Origin: a virus
Direction: 5' to 3' (one strand)
Length of the DNA stretch: 38,434 nt
IMG/VR virus record: IMGVR_UViG_3300042430_000472
Coordinates: 1 to 38,434 of that record
Under the pieces are notes generated by a model. The model ran no database searches. It worked only from the letters and a program-made list of their open reading frames with translations, and was not told the DNA's origin. Both the position numbers and the translations under genes were made by a program. Each line of letters begins with the position of its first letter. The first letter of the stretch is position 1. Shown piece by piece: positions 16,943 through 24,970 of this stretch.

Positions 16943-17292
16943 TGCCCCTTCTCCCGTATCTCCCAACCACGGGCGTCCAGTGCGTCGCGGAATTTTTCGG
17001 CGTCTGTTAAAAAGCTTTCCGAAAGATACCAACCCATTTTTTTCATCGCCTCAACCAGCGGGTCAGGCTTGGGCTTGGGGATGATGAAGCGTCCAAGGGT
17101 TTGCCAAATGACTTCCCCGTGAATAAAGGCTTCAGCCGCATCGCTCACCTCCTGCTTGAAGTCAGCAAGTTCCCGCTTTAATTGCAAGATAGTTCCACGA
17201 TTCTGGGCGCAGGCGCGGCAAGTGAGTGGGTCGCCCACAGGCTGACCACCGGAGCGGCTTCCGTCAATGTGAACTTTGCCATACTCGGTCAT
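16939..17292 (-). CDS. small helical protein with CxxC, unknown
   Basis: A 117-residue protein, with ATG overlapping the upstream stop (ATGA). It has a C-x-x-C near residue 26 (DPLTCRACAQNRG), then a helical stretch likely to form a coiled coil (ILQLKRELADFKQEVSD), then EAMKKMGWYLSESFLTDAEKF. The order CxxC plus coiled coil is common in small phage proteins of unknown use. Coupled at both ends to its neighbours. Confidence 0.55.
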   Translation of the reverse strand: MTEYGKVHIDGSRSGGQPVGDPLTCRACAQNRGTILQLKRELADFKQEVSDAAEAFIHGEVIWQTLGRFIIPKPKPDPLVEAMKKMGWYLSESFLTDAEKFRDALDARGWEIREKGQ

Positions 17293-17420
17293 TTGCTTTG
17301 TTCCTGTTCCCTGCGGCGTTCTGCAAACGTCTTTCCGTCTGCACCGCGCAAAGGCCATGCGCTGTCGGATGATACACGGTGGCTTTTGCCCATAGGGGCT
17401 GCTTGTGCTGGCTTAATCAT
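17289..17420 (-). CDS. very small protein, unknown
   Basis: A 43-residue frame (MIKPAQAAPMGKSHR through a basic C-terminus FAERRREQEQSK). The start is chosen at the ATG that overlaps the end of the upstream gene by 8 bases, and its stop overlaps the next start as ATGA. This tight coupling on both sides is the main support. No domain is recognised. Confidence 0.42.
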   Translation of the reverse strand: MIKPAQAAPMGKSHRVSSDSAWPLRGADGKTFAERRREQEQSK

Positions 17421-17601
17421 CTGCCAATACCTCCGGTGCTGGCTGCAAGCCTTCCATAAACTTGGCCCAGACTGCCAAAGCGCCAACCATGAACGGGCCA
17501 TCGTCCTGCTCACCATTTCTGATCTGGCGAATAAATTCCACGTTGCCATGCGTCATCTCAACACGATCTGCGACTATGTTTCTAAGTTCATTAAGTGTCA
17601 T
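17413..17601 (-). CDS. small acidic protein, unknown
   Basis: A 62-residue protein with a good ribosome site (CAAAGG, nine bases before ATG). It starts MTLNELRNIVADRVEM and is helical and acidic (QIRNGEQDDGPF). It begins one base after the stop of the gene upstream. No family recognised. Part of the run of small genes at the distal end of the leftward operon. Confidence 0.5.
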   Translation of the reverse strand: MTLNELRNIVADRVEMTHGNVEFIRQIRNGEQDDGPFMVGALAVWAKFMEGLQPAPEVLADD

Positions 17602-17602
17602 A

Positions 17603-17920
17603 TCAAAATACCTTTGCTAGTTTCTGTTCCCAATGGCGCTTATCTTCGCCAGTTGTTCGCGCTGCATGATATTTGAACAGCGCAATCGCTAGTGGATCGT
17701 AACCACGGCCATCATGTGTGGAGACAGGCGGCGTCAGAGGAAGCGCGTCATCATCAGTATTCCTGCGCCTACTTGTAGCCGGAAAATAAGTGAGCGCATG
17801 GGTCAAATCGCTCATTTTATACGAAGTACCATAGTCCCGATTGATGTGCGCTAACACGGCGCTTCTGTCGGAAATATAGCTACAAAGATGGCGTACTTTA
17901 TGTCGTATATCAGGTCGCAT
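17603..17920 (-). CDS. small basic protein, unknown
   Basis: A 105-residue protein; the ATG at 17920 is preferred since it overlaps the nuclease gene by 11 bases, whereas upstream starts lie deep inside that gene. The N-terminal half (RPDIRHKVRHLCSYISDRSA then INRDYGTSYKMSDLTHALTY) resembles a helix-turn-helix reading, suggesting DNA binding. The C-terminal half holds GRGYDPLAIALFKYHA. Next to the VRR-NUC gene it may act on DNA, but this is inference. Confidence 0.5.
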   Translation of the reverse strand: MRPDIRHKVRHLCSYISDRSAVLAHINRDYGTSYKMSDLTHALTYFPATSRRRNTDDDALPLTPPVSTHDGRGYDPLAIALFKYHAARTTGEDKRHWEQKLAKVF

Positions 17921-18266
17921 TTTTATAATCCTTAATATAATCAGATATTTGTATCTTGGCGTCTTCAGCGCCAGCACAAATAAAGCACACATAACCTACA
18001 GACGCAAGATAATTTATCCAGTCTTTTTGCTCTGTAGATAATCTGCCGCCTTTGACCCGTTTCATTTCGATCCACAGCTTGAGCGCAGGGATGAAAAGGT
18101 CAGGGACACCAGGGGCAACACCTTCGACCTTCAACTTGGCTGCAACTGCCTTTGATCGAAGGCCACCGTTCGGAATCGCAAATATCCGCATTGGTCGGTA
18201 GGTCTGGCGGAACCACATTACAACTTCGCGCTGTTCCTCATGCTCTGTTGGTATTCTATAGGTCAA
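17910..18266 (-). CDS. VRR-NUC domain nuclease
   Basis: A 118-residue single-domain nuclease of the VRR-NUC branch of PD-(D/E)XK enzymes. Visible motifs are an N-terminal E10-E11, IPNGGLRSKAVAAKLKVEG, G53-V54-P55-D56, E67-M-K69 and Q80. Phage stand-alone VRR-NUC proteins cut branched DNA such as Holliday-type junctions, which fits the helicase and recombination neighbours. I chose a TTG start at 18266: it overlaps the upstream stop as TTGA and has GGGAGG six to seven bases before it. The alternative is ATG at 18281, which includes that GGGAGG as codons and lacks its own ribosome site. Confidence 0.85.
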   Translation of the reverse strand: MTYRIPTEHEEQREVVMWFRQTYRPMRIFAIPNGGLRSKAVAAKLKVEGVAPGVPDLFIPALKLWIEMKRVKGGRLSTEQKDWINYLASVGYVCFICAGAEDAKIQISDYIKDYKNAT

Positions 18267-18457
18267 AATGGAACCTCCCATGACCAAGCGGCACACTGCC
18301 CTTGGCTATTAACGAAATCGGCTGGCGGATACATGTTAAAGGCAAAGCACTTTCCGTCCCCTGCAAAGTGGTCACAAGTGTGGCAACATTTAGGCGGACC
18401 TGCGTTCATCCATTGCTCATACTGCACCAAGAAATCCGGCTTAGGCAAACGCTTCAT
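18263..18457 (-). CDS. small Cys-rich protein (zinc-binding candidate)
   Basis: A 64-residue protein with cysteines at 24, 25, 28, 37 and 55 (PPKCCHTCDHFAGDGKCFAF, then GQCAAW), plausible ligands for one zinc. It overlaps the end of the helicase gene by 17 bases and is coupled to the VRR-NUC gene. Similar one-zinc proteins are frequent between phage replication genes; a second unrelated-looking one lies at 25214. The partner and role are unknown. Confidence 0.6.
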   Translation of the reverse strand: MKRLPKPDFLVQYEQWMNAGPPKCCHTCDHFAGDGKCFAFNMYPPADFVNSQGQCAAWSWEVPF

Positions 18458-20045
18458 TATTCCATTCCCTTCTTAAAACCCTATGATATTTACCGTCGCG
18501 CTTATAGCTAATGACAATCGGCGGGTGAGCATCGTTCAGGCGCTGCGCCCAATCCTCAAGCAAACTTACGCCATCAAATGTTGCCCCTGCGCTTTGCGCT
18601 ATCTTGACCAACTGCGTTATGGCCTTTTGTCCGGCATATCCCTCATGCGTCACAGGCAAATATTCAGTCACACTCGGATCAGTCAACTCGCCATAATATG
18701 ACACAGCAAGCATGTCCTTGCCACTGGTTTTGCTGGTGTGCTTGCGCCACAGCCATTCGGTGACCACCATCTCTGTTCCGGACACGCCCATGATGTCATC
18801 ATTGTGCAGCTTCAGAACTGGCTTTTCCGGCTCAGGAAACGCCATCCCGCAAGCCGGACATTCTTTGGCACTAATGGCGACCAGTTCGTCACAGTTATCG
18901 CAGACCTTGACCGGAGCCTCACCCGCCCCTCGCCCCTCCTCACCCTTGCGCTGTGGCGGGGTGACATCGATGATTGGCCCATGCGTCCGCACAACTCCAG
19001 CGAAGTCTAGCACCAAGCAATGATCTGTATGCTCCTTTAGCCTCATGCCGCGACCAGCCATCTGGACATACAGGCTGGCGCTCATAGTGGGGCGCAGCAT
19101 CGCAATCAGATCGATGTTCGGCGCGTCAAAGCCCGTGGTCAGAACATTGGCGTTGGTCAGCGCCCGTATCCGACCAGCCTTAAAGTCAGCCAGTATCTTT
19201 TCCCTATCTTCCTTTGGCGTTTCCCCTGTCACACATGCCGCACTGATGCCTTCGCGCCTGAGCGATTCGGCTATGGCGTGGGCATGGTGGACGCCAGTGC
19301 AGAAGAACAGCCAAGACTTGCGACCCTCGGCCAAGGCAATCACTTCCCTGACAACGGCATCGTTGTTCTCGTCGGTATCGACGGCAGCTTGCAGTTCGCT
19401 CTCAATGAACTCTCCGCCGCGCTTGTGGACGCCTGACAGATCGTAATTAGTCTTGGTGACCTTGGAACTAAGCGGGGCAAGAAATCCCTTCTGGATCAGT
19501 TCTTCAATGGTCACTGGGTCGAGCAAATCATCAAAGATGGCTGGCTTATCCGTAATCAGCCCATGCCCCAGACGATATGGCGTTGCCGTCAGCCCAACCA
19601 CTCGCATGGATGGATTGATAACCAGTAACGCATCCAGAAATGCGCGGTACATGCCAATTGCCTTGTGGTTGACCAAGTGGCACTCATCAATGATGCAAAT
19701 GTCGATGTGTCCTACGCGGCTGGCCTTGCTCCAGATCGACTGAATGCCAGCAAATGTTATTGGTTCGCCAAGCTGCTTCCTGCGCATCCCAGCCGAATAT
19801 ATGCCCATAGGCGCACCCGGCCAATGCTGGCGCATCTTCTCAGCGTTCTGTTCGATCAGTTCCTTTACATGGGTCAGCATCATAATTTTAGTGTCAGGCC
19901 AATTCTGCACAGCATTCTTACAAAATGCAGCAACAATATGACTCTTGCCTGATCCTGTCGGCAGCACCAAACATGGGTTGCCTTTGTTGTTGCCCATCCA
20001 CTTATATAGATCATCTATGGCGCGTTGTTGGTATGGTCGCAGCAT
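18441..20045 (-). CDS. SF2 DEAD/DEAH-box helicase with zinc ribbon
   Basis: A 534-residue ATP-dependent helicase of superfamily 2. Motifs: RPYQQRA at the start, Walker A PTGSGKS (29-35), DECH (120-123), TAT (153-155), TTGFDAPN (303-310) and QMAGRGMR (328-335). After the two RecA-like lobes comes a zinc ribbon (C382, C385, C396, C399) and a C-terminal domain of about 130 residues with HTSKTSGKDMLAVSYYG, perhaps for DNA binding. This kind of helicase is common in phage replication operons and may remodel forks or recombination intermediates. Its start shares one base with the stop of the nuclease gene upstream. Confidence 0.9.
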   Translation of the reverse strand: MLRPYQQRAIDDLYKWMGNNKGNPCLVLPTGSGKSHIVAAFCKNAVQNWPDTKIMMLTHVKELIEQNAEKMRQHWPGAPMGIYSAGMRRKQLGEPITFAGIQSIWSKASRVGHIDICIIDECHLVNHKAIGMYRAFLDALLVINPSMRVVGLTATPYRLGHGLITDKPAIFDDLLDPVTIEELIQKGFLAPLSSKVTKTNYDLSGVHKRGGEFIESELQAAVDTDENNDAVVREVIALAEGRKSWLFFCTGVHHAHAIAESLRREGISAACVTGETPKEDREKILADFKAGRIRALTNANVLTTGFDAPNIDLIAMLRPTMSASLYVQMAGRGMRLKEHTDHCLVLDFAGVVRTHGPIIDVTPPQRKGEEGRGAGEAPVKVCDNCDELVAISAKECPACGMAFPEPEKPVLKLHNDDIMGVSGTEMVVTEWLWRKHTSKTSGKDMLAVSYYGELTDPSVTEYLPVTHEGYAGQKAITQLVKIAQSAGATFDGVSLLEDWAQRLNDAHPPIVISYKRDGKYHRVLRREWNNEAFA

Positions 20046-21055
20046 CAGCCCACCACTTCCGCGTCAGGAAACATCGCCTTAATCGACAGAACGACCTGAT
20101 CGTCCAGCGCCTCTGCGTTGGCGATAATCTCGCGGCTCTTGTAACCGCCCTTGCCATTTACGATCCACTTGTCGCCAATCTTCCACTTGACGCTGTGACC
20201 ATCGTCTGAGCCTTCCATAGGCCAATGCACCATGTCTGGATGCAGGATGTGGTCATCGCAGCCTTCGTGCTGGAAATCCTCTGGGATGGCGTCGGCTTCA
20301 TGACGCTCACAACGGAATGTGGAATCCGCCATTGCAGTGCTGTGCGCACAGGTGCGGCAGTTGACACGCTTGGTCGGCTCCTGCTTGTGGCAGAAGCTGT
20401 GTGCCGGACAGAACTTGCACTGATACCAGCTAGGGTCGGCACTGCACGGCTCAGGCATACGATCCGACATGGCGATACGCTTGCCGCGTATAATCGCGTC
20501 CTCGGCCACCTTTTTGTCGTATTTTACACGCTCGGTGTAGATGCGGTCATCGTCCTTGCAGACCGCCAAATAGAGGGCGCGGTTAATGCTGGTCCCGTGC
20601 ATATAAACTTGCATCTGGATAAAGTGCATGGGCTTGGACTTCTCCACGCCGTTCTTGACCATGTCATCAAATGATTTCTTCGAGTGCGTCTTAAATTCAG
20701 CCACATGACGCGCCTTGGGAGCCTCTGGGACGCCCTTTTCGATCACGCCGTCAAGACTGCCGCTGACATGGTTGCCAAAGTCTACGCGCCTCTGGCTGGA
20801 GCGAATGTCGATACCAATGTTGCGAAGGTCACGAATGATGGTGTCTTCCTCGCTGTGTCCACGACGGAACAGGCGCAGGATGCGGCCATCGAAATCCTCA
20901 ACCACTGCCCAGCGAAAGTTAATCCAAAGCCACCTGTCGCAATGGTGTCCCAAGAGGCTAACGCCCATGTGAGGGCGTGGCTTAGACTTTTTGCTTGCGT
21001 GGTATTGATCTATCATCGTTGCGATGGTATTAACTGGGTCGGGCAACTTGCTCAT
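20045..21055 (-). CDS. PD-(D/E)XK nuclease, RecB/Cas4-like, with Cys clusters
   Basis: A 336-residue protein with a RecB-type nuclease core: D102 (SGSLDGVIEKG), E120-F-K122 (HVAEFKTHSKKSF) and a following Q147/Q149 (HFIQMQVYMHG). One Cys before the core (C39, GHHCDRWLW) and three after it (C213, C216, C222, QCKFCPAHSFC) match the four ligands of Cas4/AddB iron-sulphur clusters. A second group (C233, C236, C249, C266) may bind zinc. It is likely a single-strand or end-resection exonuclease for recombination. A strong ribosome site (GGAAAGGAG) precedes it, after a 59-base gap that holds a hairpin. Confidence 0.82.
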   Translation of the reverse strand: MSKLPDPVNTIATMIDQYHASKKSKPRPHMGVSLLGHHCDRWLWINFRWAVVEDFDGRILRLFRRGHSEEDTIIRDLRNIGIDIRSSQRRVDFGNHVSGSLDGVIEKGVPEAPKARHVAEFKTHSKKSFDDMVKNGVEKSKPMHFIQMQVYMHGTSINRALYLAVCKDDDRIYTERVKYDKKVAEDAIIRGKRIAMSDRMPEPCSADPSWYQCKFCPAHSFCHKQEPTKRVNCRTCAHSTAMADSTFRCERHEADAIPEDFQHEGCDDHILHPDMVHWPMEGSDDGHSVKWKIGDKWIVNGKGGYKSREIIANAEALDDQVVLSIKAMFPDAEVVG

Positions 21056-21081
21056 TGTGTTATCTCCTTTCCTACAAGCTT

Positions 21082-21112
21082 CCCCCGCCCTAGTGATAGA
21101 GCGGGGGTTTTT
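21082..21112 (+). terminator. Rho-independent terminator facing rightward, inside leftward operon
   Basis: CCCCCGC (21082-21088) pairs with GCGGGGG (21101-21107) and is followed on the plus strand by TTTTT. On the minus strand, the direction of the genes, no U-run follows the stem. It would therefore stop rightward, antisense transcription, while in the operon mRNA it is an intercistronic hairpin between the DUF669 and nuclease genes. Confidence 0.65.
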
Positions 21113-21114
21113 GT

Positions 21115-21600
21115 TTACTTAGCCCAAGGTGGCTTTGCGCCGCCGACAGATGCGGTAGGTTCTGGAGCAGAGGTAGATGTTACCTGTGGCAATGCGCCGG
21201 ATGCTGACTTAAAGCCGCTAACTTCATTACGGGCATCGTAACCATTTTCGGCTGGCCGAATCTTTACGCGGATGCAGATGCTGCCGCCGACCAGTTCGTC
21301 AGTGTCTTGGATTTTAGCCAAGCCGACAGCCCTCATGATTTCACCAAGTTGCTGGCGACCAATGGCTTCCGCCTTCTCGCTCTGGTTGCGGACGTTGACT
21401 GTGCCAAAAACCACACGGCCCTGCTGCGTCGGACCAGTGATGTCATAGCGCATGTCAATCTTTTGACCTGTGCCAGCCTTGGTGTTGTTCAATTCCGCCT
21501 TGGTGATAGTGGCGTTGTACCAGCCCTCTGGAATCAGATCATACGAACGATCCGAAACAGGAAGGCTGTCTGTCGAAAATGTTTCACCTAAAAATGCCAT
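21115..21600 (-). CDS. DUF669 protein, single-strand DNA-binding candidate
   Basis: A 161-residue protein with the DUF669 pattern: LPEGWYNATITKAELNNTKA-like opening, then GQKIDMRYDI, QGRVVFGTVNVRNQSEKA and a C-terminal acidic-to-Pro tail ending GGAKPPWAK. DUF669 genes almost always lie next to a phage AAA/RecA-like ATPase, as here, and are thought to serve as the phage single-strand-binding protein in recombination and replication. It has an AAGGA ribosome site three codons upstream and follows the 124-residue gene by three bases. Confidence 0.8.
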   Translation of the reverse strand: MAFLGETFSTDSLPVSDRSYDLIPEGWYNATITKAELNNTKAGTGQKIDMRYDITGPTQQGRVVFGTVNVRNQSEKAEAIGRQQLGEIMRAVGLAKIQDTDELVGGSICIRVKIRPAENGYDARNEVSGFKSASGALPQVTSTSAPEPTASVGGAKPPWAK

Positions 21601-21603
21601 GTC

Positions 21604-21978
21604 TTAATCCTTTTTAACGATAGTGAATGATGGACGCCCTGGTGTTGAAGTAATTGCGTCCAGTAGCGGGGTAGTGATTGCTGGGTCGGTTGACTTCCAG
21701 ACTGCCGCATTGATCTCCGGCTTCCACCGGAAGAGGCATTCTAGATGCGCCATCAACCCATGCTCTATCGCAATCTCTTGCAGCTTATCGCTGTTGATCC
21801 TGCGATTGATGCGGCCTTCGATCTTGACCTTGTAGCCGTCGGCCTCAAAGTTGGCCGTCTTGTCGAGGTTGGATGGGACGTTAAACTGCGCCACCATCTG
21901 ATCCTCAAGTTCACGGCGCTCTGCCGTTGCTTCAGCCTCTCTGGCTTTGGCATCCTGCCATTGTTGGTAGATGTTCAT
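21604..21978 (-). CDS. protein between AAA ATPase and DUF669, unknown
   Basis: A 124-residue protein starting at the ATG that shares a base with the upstream stop (TGATG). The first third is a helix rich in Ala and Glu (QDAKAREAEATAERRELEDQ), the rest contains GYKVKIEGRINRRINSDKLQ and CLFRWKPEINAAVWKS. This pattern recurs in phages next to ATPase and DUF669 genes, where it is usually annotated hypothetical. A role as a recombination cofactor is likely from context only. Confidence 0.6.
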   Translation of the reverse strand: MNIYQQWQDAKAREAEATAERRELEDQMVAQFNVPSNLDKTANFEADGYKVKIEGRINRRINSDKLQEIAIEHGLMAHLECLFRWKPEINAAVWKSTDPAITTPLLDAITSTPGRPSFTIVKKD

Positions 21979-22655
21979 CACGACACACCTCCAATCTTGC
22001 GAATAATCTCCCCAAGGTCAGGCGATTCCCAAGCATCAAGTTTGCCTGAGCGATCCTTAGCCAGCCACAGACCATCGCTGTCGCACATAATGGCACGTTG
22101 AGCATTGCCATCCGCATCGCGCTCAACACGCAAAGCCAAGACTTCGTCGAAGAAGTAGGGCAGACCCTGCGTCAAGGACTTCCCTGGCATTGATGGGTTG
22201 TAAAGCAACTTGCCCATCTCGTCGGTGGACTTTTCCAGCTTGGCACTCATGTAGACATGCTTGTTCGGCAAATCACGAAACGCACGGATCAGTTCCTGCA
22301 TGACGGTGTTGAGTTCGCCGTAAGCAGCGCGACCATCCTTGTTGGTGCGCAGTTCATGTTGAAGGACAACCTCGGCTACTTCACTGATACTGTCGAGTGC
22401 AACGCTTTCAAAGCCAGCGGCTTCTTCGCTGTCCTTGGCCCACGCATACGCCTCGCGTAAATCTTCCATGTTCTTAATTTCAATATAAGCAAGGTCAGCG
22501 TCTTGGATGGACAGTAGCCCACCTTCAGCCGACAGAACCACAGGGTTAGGCAGTGTGCGGATAAGAGATGTCTTACCAGCGCCAGCCTGACCGTATACAA
22601 GCAGCTTAACACCATTGGCGGTTAGACCTCCGGTCTTCTTTAGATTAATAGCCAT
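21978..22655 (-). CDS. RecA-like AAA_24 ATPase (Sak4-like recombinase)
   Basis: A 225-residue ATPase, first gene of the leftward operon. Walker A is G22-QAGAG-K28-T29 in LLVYGQAGAGKTSLIRTLPN; Walker B is FESVALDSISE with D88. The length and order fit phage AAA_24/Sak4 proteins, which are short RecA/Rad51 relatives that anneal single strands with the help of a DUF669-type partner. An AAAGGAGCC ribosome site precedes the ATG at 22655; longer frames upstream run into the control region. The promoter must lie in the 116-base gap shared with the divergent HTH gene. Confidence 0.85.
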   Translation of the reverse strand: MAINLKKTGGLTANGVKLLVYGQAGAGKTSLIRTLPNPVVLSAEGGLLSIQDADLAYIEIKNMEDLREAYAWAKDSEEAAGFESVALDSISEVAEVVLQHELRTNKDGRAAYGELNTVMQELIRAFRDLPNKHVYMSAKLEKSTDEMGKLLYNPSMPGKSLTQGLPYFFDEVLALRVERDADGNAQRAIMCDSDGLWLAKDRSGKLDAWESPDLGEIIRKIGGVS

Positions 22656-22771
22656 TGAAGGCTCCTTTCGTTTCAGCACAATTCGGACAATCCAGTTAGT
22701 GCGTAGAAATGCCTTTACAGCCAAATTTTGATATGTAAAGGAGAAAAATAACATTAAAAAGGAGATAGTCA
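22656..22771. promoter_or_regulatory. divergent control region of the two early operons
   Basis: The gap separates the leftward recombination operon and the rightward HTH-primase operon, so it must hold at least one promoter in each direction. A TTGATA (22728-22733) with TAACAT-like bases about 15 bases later is a weak rightward candidate; I see no convincing leftward hexamers. It contains the dyad described separately and one copy of GGACAA (22685-22690), the motif clustered after the primase gene. Confidence 0.6.
22712..22741. promoter_or_regulatory. operator-like inverted repeat CCTTTACA-N14-TGTAAAGG
   Basis: A perfect 8-base dyad, CCTTTACA at 22712-22719 and TGTAAAGG at 22734-22741. Half-site centres are 22 bases apart, two helical turns, as for a dimeric HTH repressor. 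It lies between the divergent genes and upstream of the ribosome site of the HTH gene, so autoregulation by that protein is likely. Confidence 0.6.
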
Positions 22772-22948
22772 GTGGTTGAAATAAACTGGATTAAAGAAGG
22801 GCTGTTAGATAGACGCCCAAAGGTTGTGGCGGAACGCACTGGTCTGCATGTCAACACCGTTACCCGCATAAGGGATGGTAAAGAAGATAACCCCAAGATA
22901 GACACGCTTAATAGGTTGGCGCGTTATCTGATTGGGGAAGGGGAATAA
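22772..22948 (+). CDS. small HTH regulator (Cro/XRE-like)
   Basis: A 58-residue protein starting at GTG behind a strong AAAAAGGAG site. Residues about 12-50 read as a helix-turn-helix: RRPKVVAERTGLHVNTVTR then IRDGKEDNPKIDTLNRLARY, the usual Cro/XRE spacing with Gly in the turn. It stands first in the rightward early operon, shares its stop with the primase start (TAATG) and faces an operator-like dyad 30 bases upstream. It is the best candidate for the early switch of this phage. No catalytic or oligomerisation extension is present. Confidence 0.78.
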   Translation: MVEINWIKEGLLDRRPKVVAERTGLHVNTVTRIRDGKEDNPKIDTLNRLARYLIGEGE

Positions 22949-24966
22949 TGGCTGATCTAACAAACATCTTGGGCGGCTCATGGTCACCGCCAGCAGAGAT
23001 TAAAACAGACCCACCGGAACTACAGCTTCGTGATGCCATAGAGAATAGTGGCATGACACCGCCAAAGGACATTGTCCTTGACGGCAAGATGCACCGCTTC
23101 AACTCCGGAACCAAGGGCAAGGGCGGACACGACAAGTCCGGCTGGTACATTGCCTATGGCGATGGGGTTCCCGCTGGCCGCTTTGGCTGCTGGAGGGCTG
23201 GCATGGAAATGACATGGAGGGCGGACGTTGGCCGTAAGCTGACGCCATCCGAAGAGATGGCAAATGTCCGGCGCATGTCAGAGGCTAAGGCCGCACGGGA
23301 CATCGAACTAGCTAAATCGCGGGAGGTGGCATCGAACACCGTCGAGAAGATTTGGTCAGAGGCAACCGCTGCTCATCCAGATCACCCATATCTTTCCCGC
23401 AAAGGCATTGGCGTCAATGGCGCGAGGGTCACAGGCGACGGACGGCTGGTTGTTCCCCTGTTTAGTCCCAATGGCAAATTATCCTCGCTGCAATATATAG
23501 ATCGTGAGGGTGGCAAGCTGTATCATGCAGGGGGCCAAACAGGTGGCTGCTCTTGGCTGGTCGGCACAATGGACGAAGCTGGCGTTTTGTATGTGGCCGA
23601 AGGTTTTGCCACAGCAGCCACTATCCATCAGGTAACAGGTCGCCCATGCCTTGTGGCCTATTCTGCGTCAAACCTTGTTCCTGTAACTGGTGAGGCGCGG
23701 GACAAATACGGCCCAACCCAAGAGATCGTCATTGTGGCGGACAATGATGCGTCCAACACAGGTCAGAAATATGCTGACCAAGCATCAGCCAAGTTTGGTG
23801 CGCGGACCATAATGCCACCCTTCCAGGGCGATGCGAACGACTATGTGGCGTCTGGGGGCGACCTTTCGGTGCTTCTGATTCCGCCTGTTTCGGATTGGCT
23901 TATCCCAGCCGACGAGTTCTGCACTAAGCCAGCCCCCATCAAGTGGATGGTCAAGAACTGGATACAGGATGATGCCCTTATCATGATCCACGGGCCGTCA
24001 GGCGGGGGCAAGACCTTCGTGGCGCTTGATTGGTGTCTGCACATTGCCTCCAAACTGACCAATTGGAACGGACACAGGGTTAAGAACGGCACGGTGGTCT
24101 ATCTGGCTGGTGAGGGGCATCACGGTCTGCGTTCGCGTATCTCGGCATGGAAACAGCACCACGGCGTATCAAGCGTCAATATGTGGCTGTCCAAGGCTGG
24201 CTGCGATCTGAACACGCCTGAAGGCTACATGAAGGTCGTAGAGGCCATCAGGGCGCTACCGCATCCGCCCAGTGTCATTGTGGTCGATACTCTGCACAGG
24301 TTCCTGTCAGGCGACGAGAACAGCGCACAGGATGCCAAAACAATGATTGATGCCTGTGCTGCGCTTATGCGTGAGTTCGGTTGCAGCATCATCCTTGTCC
24401 ATCACACTGGCGTGTCAGATGAGGCCCAGCACCGGGCGCGTGGATCGTCAGCTTGGAAGGGCGCTCTTGAAATCGAAATCAGTGTTGTCCCAGCCAGGGG
24501 CGATGGTCCCATCCAGATCGTACAGCGTAAGTCCAAGGATGCCGAAGAGGCAAAGCCTGTCTATGCTGTACTGAAACTTGTACAGATCAACGGCTGGTTC
24601 GATGAGGATGGTGATCAAGTGTCCAGTGCGGTTATAGTGCAAACTGAGGCTCCGCCTGAAACACGCAAAGAGGCGAAGCACACAAGAGACTTTAAGATAT
24701 TTGACAGTGCTTGGCATAAGGCGGGAAGGGAAGTCAGGGATGATATGCCCTACCTAAGTAAGTCTGCACTCAAAGAATATCTGATGGAAAAGAAGATTGC
24801 CACGACTGAGCAAAGTGCAACTAAAATGGTTCAGGAGGGTCAGACCAATAGGCTGATTGGAAACCTCATTGTGAGCGAAATGATTACCCCTCATGAGCAT
24901 GGTTGGGTCGTAATTTGTCCCGAAAATGGCTCAGCAATGATGACTTCACGAAAAGACTATAAATAG
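22948..24966 (+). CDS. primase-helicase (Toprim plus RepA-like AAA ATPase)
   Basis: A 672-residue fusion. The N-terminal part resembles phage primase leader regions (FNSGTKGKGGHDKSGWYIAY). The Toprim domain has E218 (LYVAEGFATAAT) and D265-N-D267 (IVIVADNDASN). The second half is a RepA/RecA-type hexameric helicase: Walker A GPSGGGKT (349-356), Walker B VIVVD447 and the sensor-like VHHTG at 484-488. A helical C-terminus may bind a partner. It would start and unwind the replication fork in one polypeptide, as T7 gp4 does. It is coupled to the HTH gene and is followed directly by a repeat-rich spacer. Confidence 0.88.
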   Translation: MADLTNILGGSWSPPAEIKTDPPELQLRDAIENSGMTPPKDIVLDGKMHRFNSGTKGKGGHDKSGWYIAYGDGVPAGRFGCWRAGMEMTWRADVGRKLTPSEEMANVRRMSEAKAARDIELAKSREVASNTVEKIWSEATAAHPDHPYLSRKGIGVNGARVTGDGRLVVPLFSPNGKLSSLQYIDREGGKLYHAGGQTGGCSWLVGTMDEAGVLYVAEGFATAATIHQVTGRPCLVAYSASNLVPVTGEARDKYGPTQEIVIVADNDASNTGQKYADQASAKFGARTIMPPFQGDANDYVASGGDLSVLLIPPVSDWLIPADEFCTKPAPIKWMVKNWIQDDALIMIHGPSGGGKTFVALDWCLHIASKLTNWNGHRVKNGTVVYLAGEGHHGLRSRISAWKQHHGVSSVNMWLSKAGCDLNTPEGYMKVVEAIRALPHPPSVIVVDTLHRFLSGDENSAQDAKTMIDACAALMREFGCSIILVHHTGVSDEAQHRARGSSAWKGALEIEISVVPARGDGPIQIVQRKSKDAEEAKPVYAVLKLVQINGWFDEDGDQVSSAVIVQTEAPPETRKEAKHTRDFKIFDSAWHKAGREVRDDMPYLSKSALKEYLMEKKIATTEQSATKMVQEGQTNRLIGNLIVSEMITPHEHGWVVICPENGSAMMTSRKDYK

Positions 24967-24970
24967 GGGG

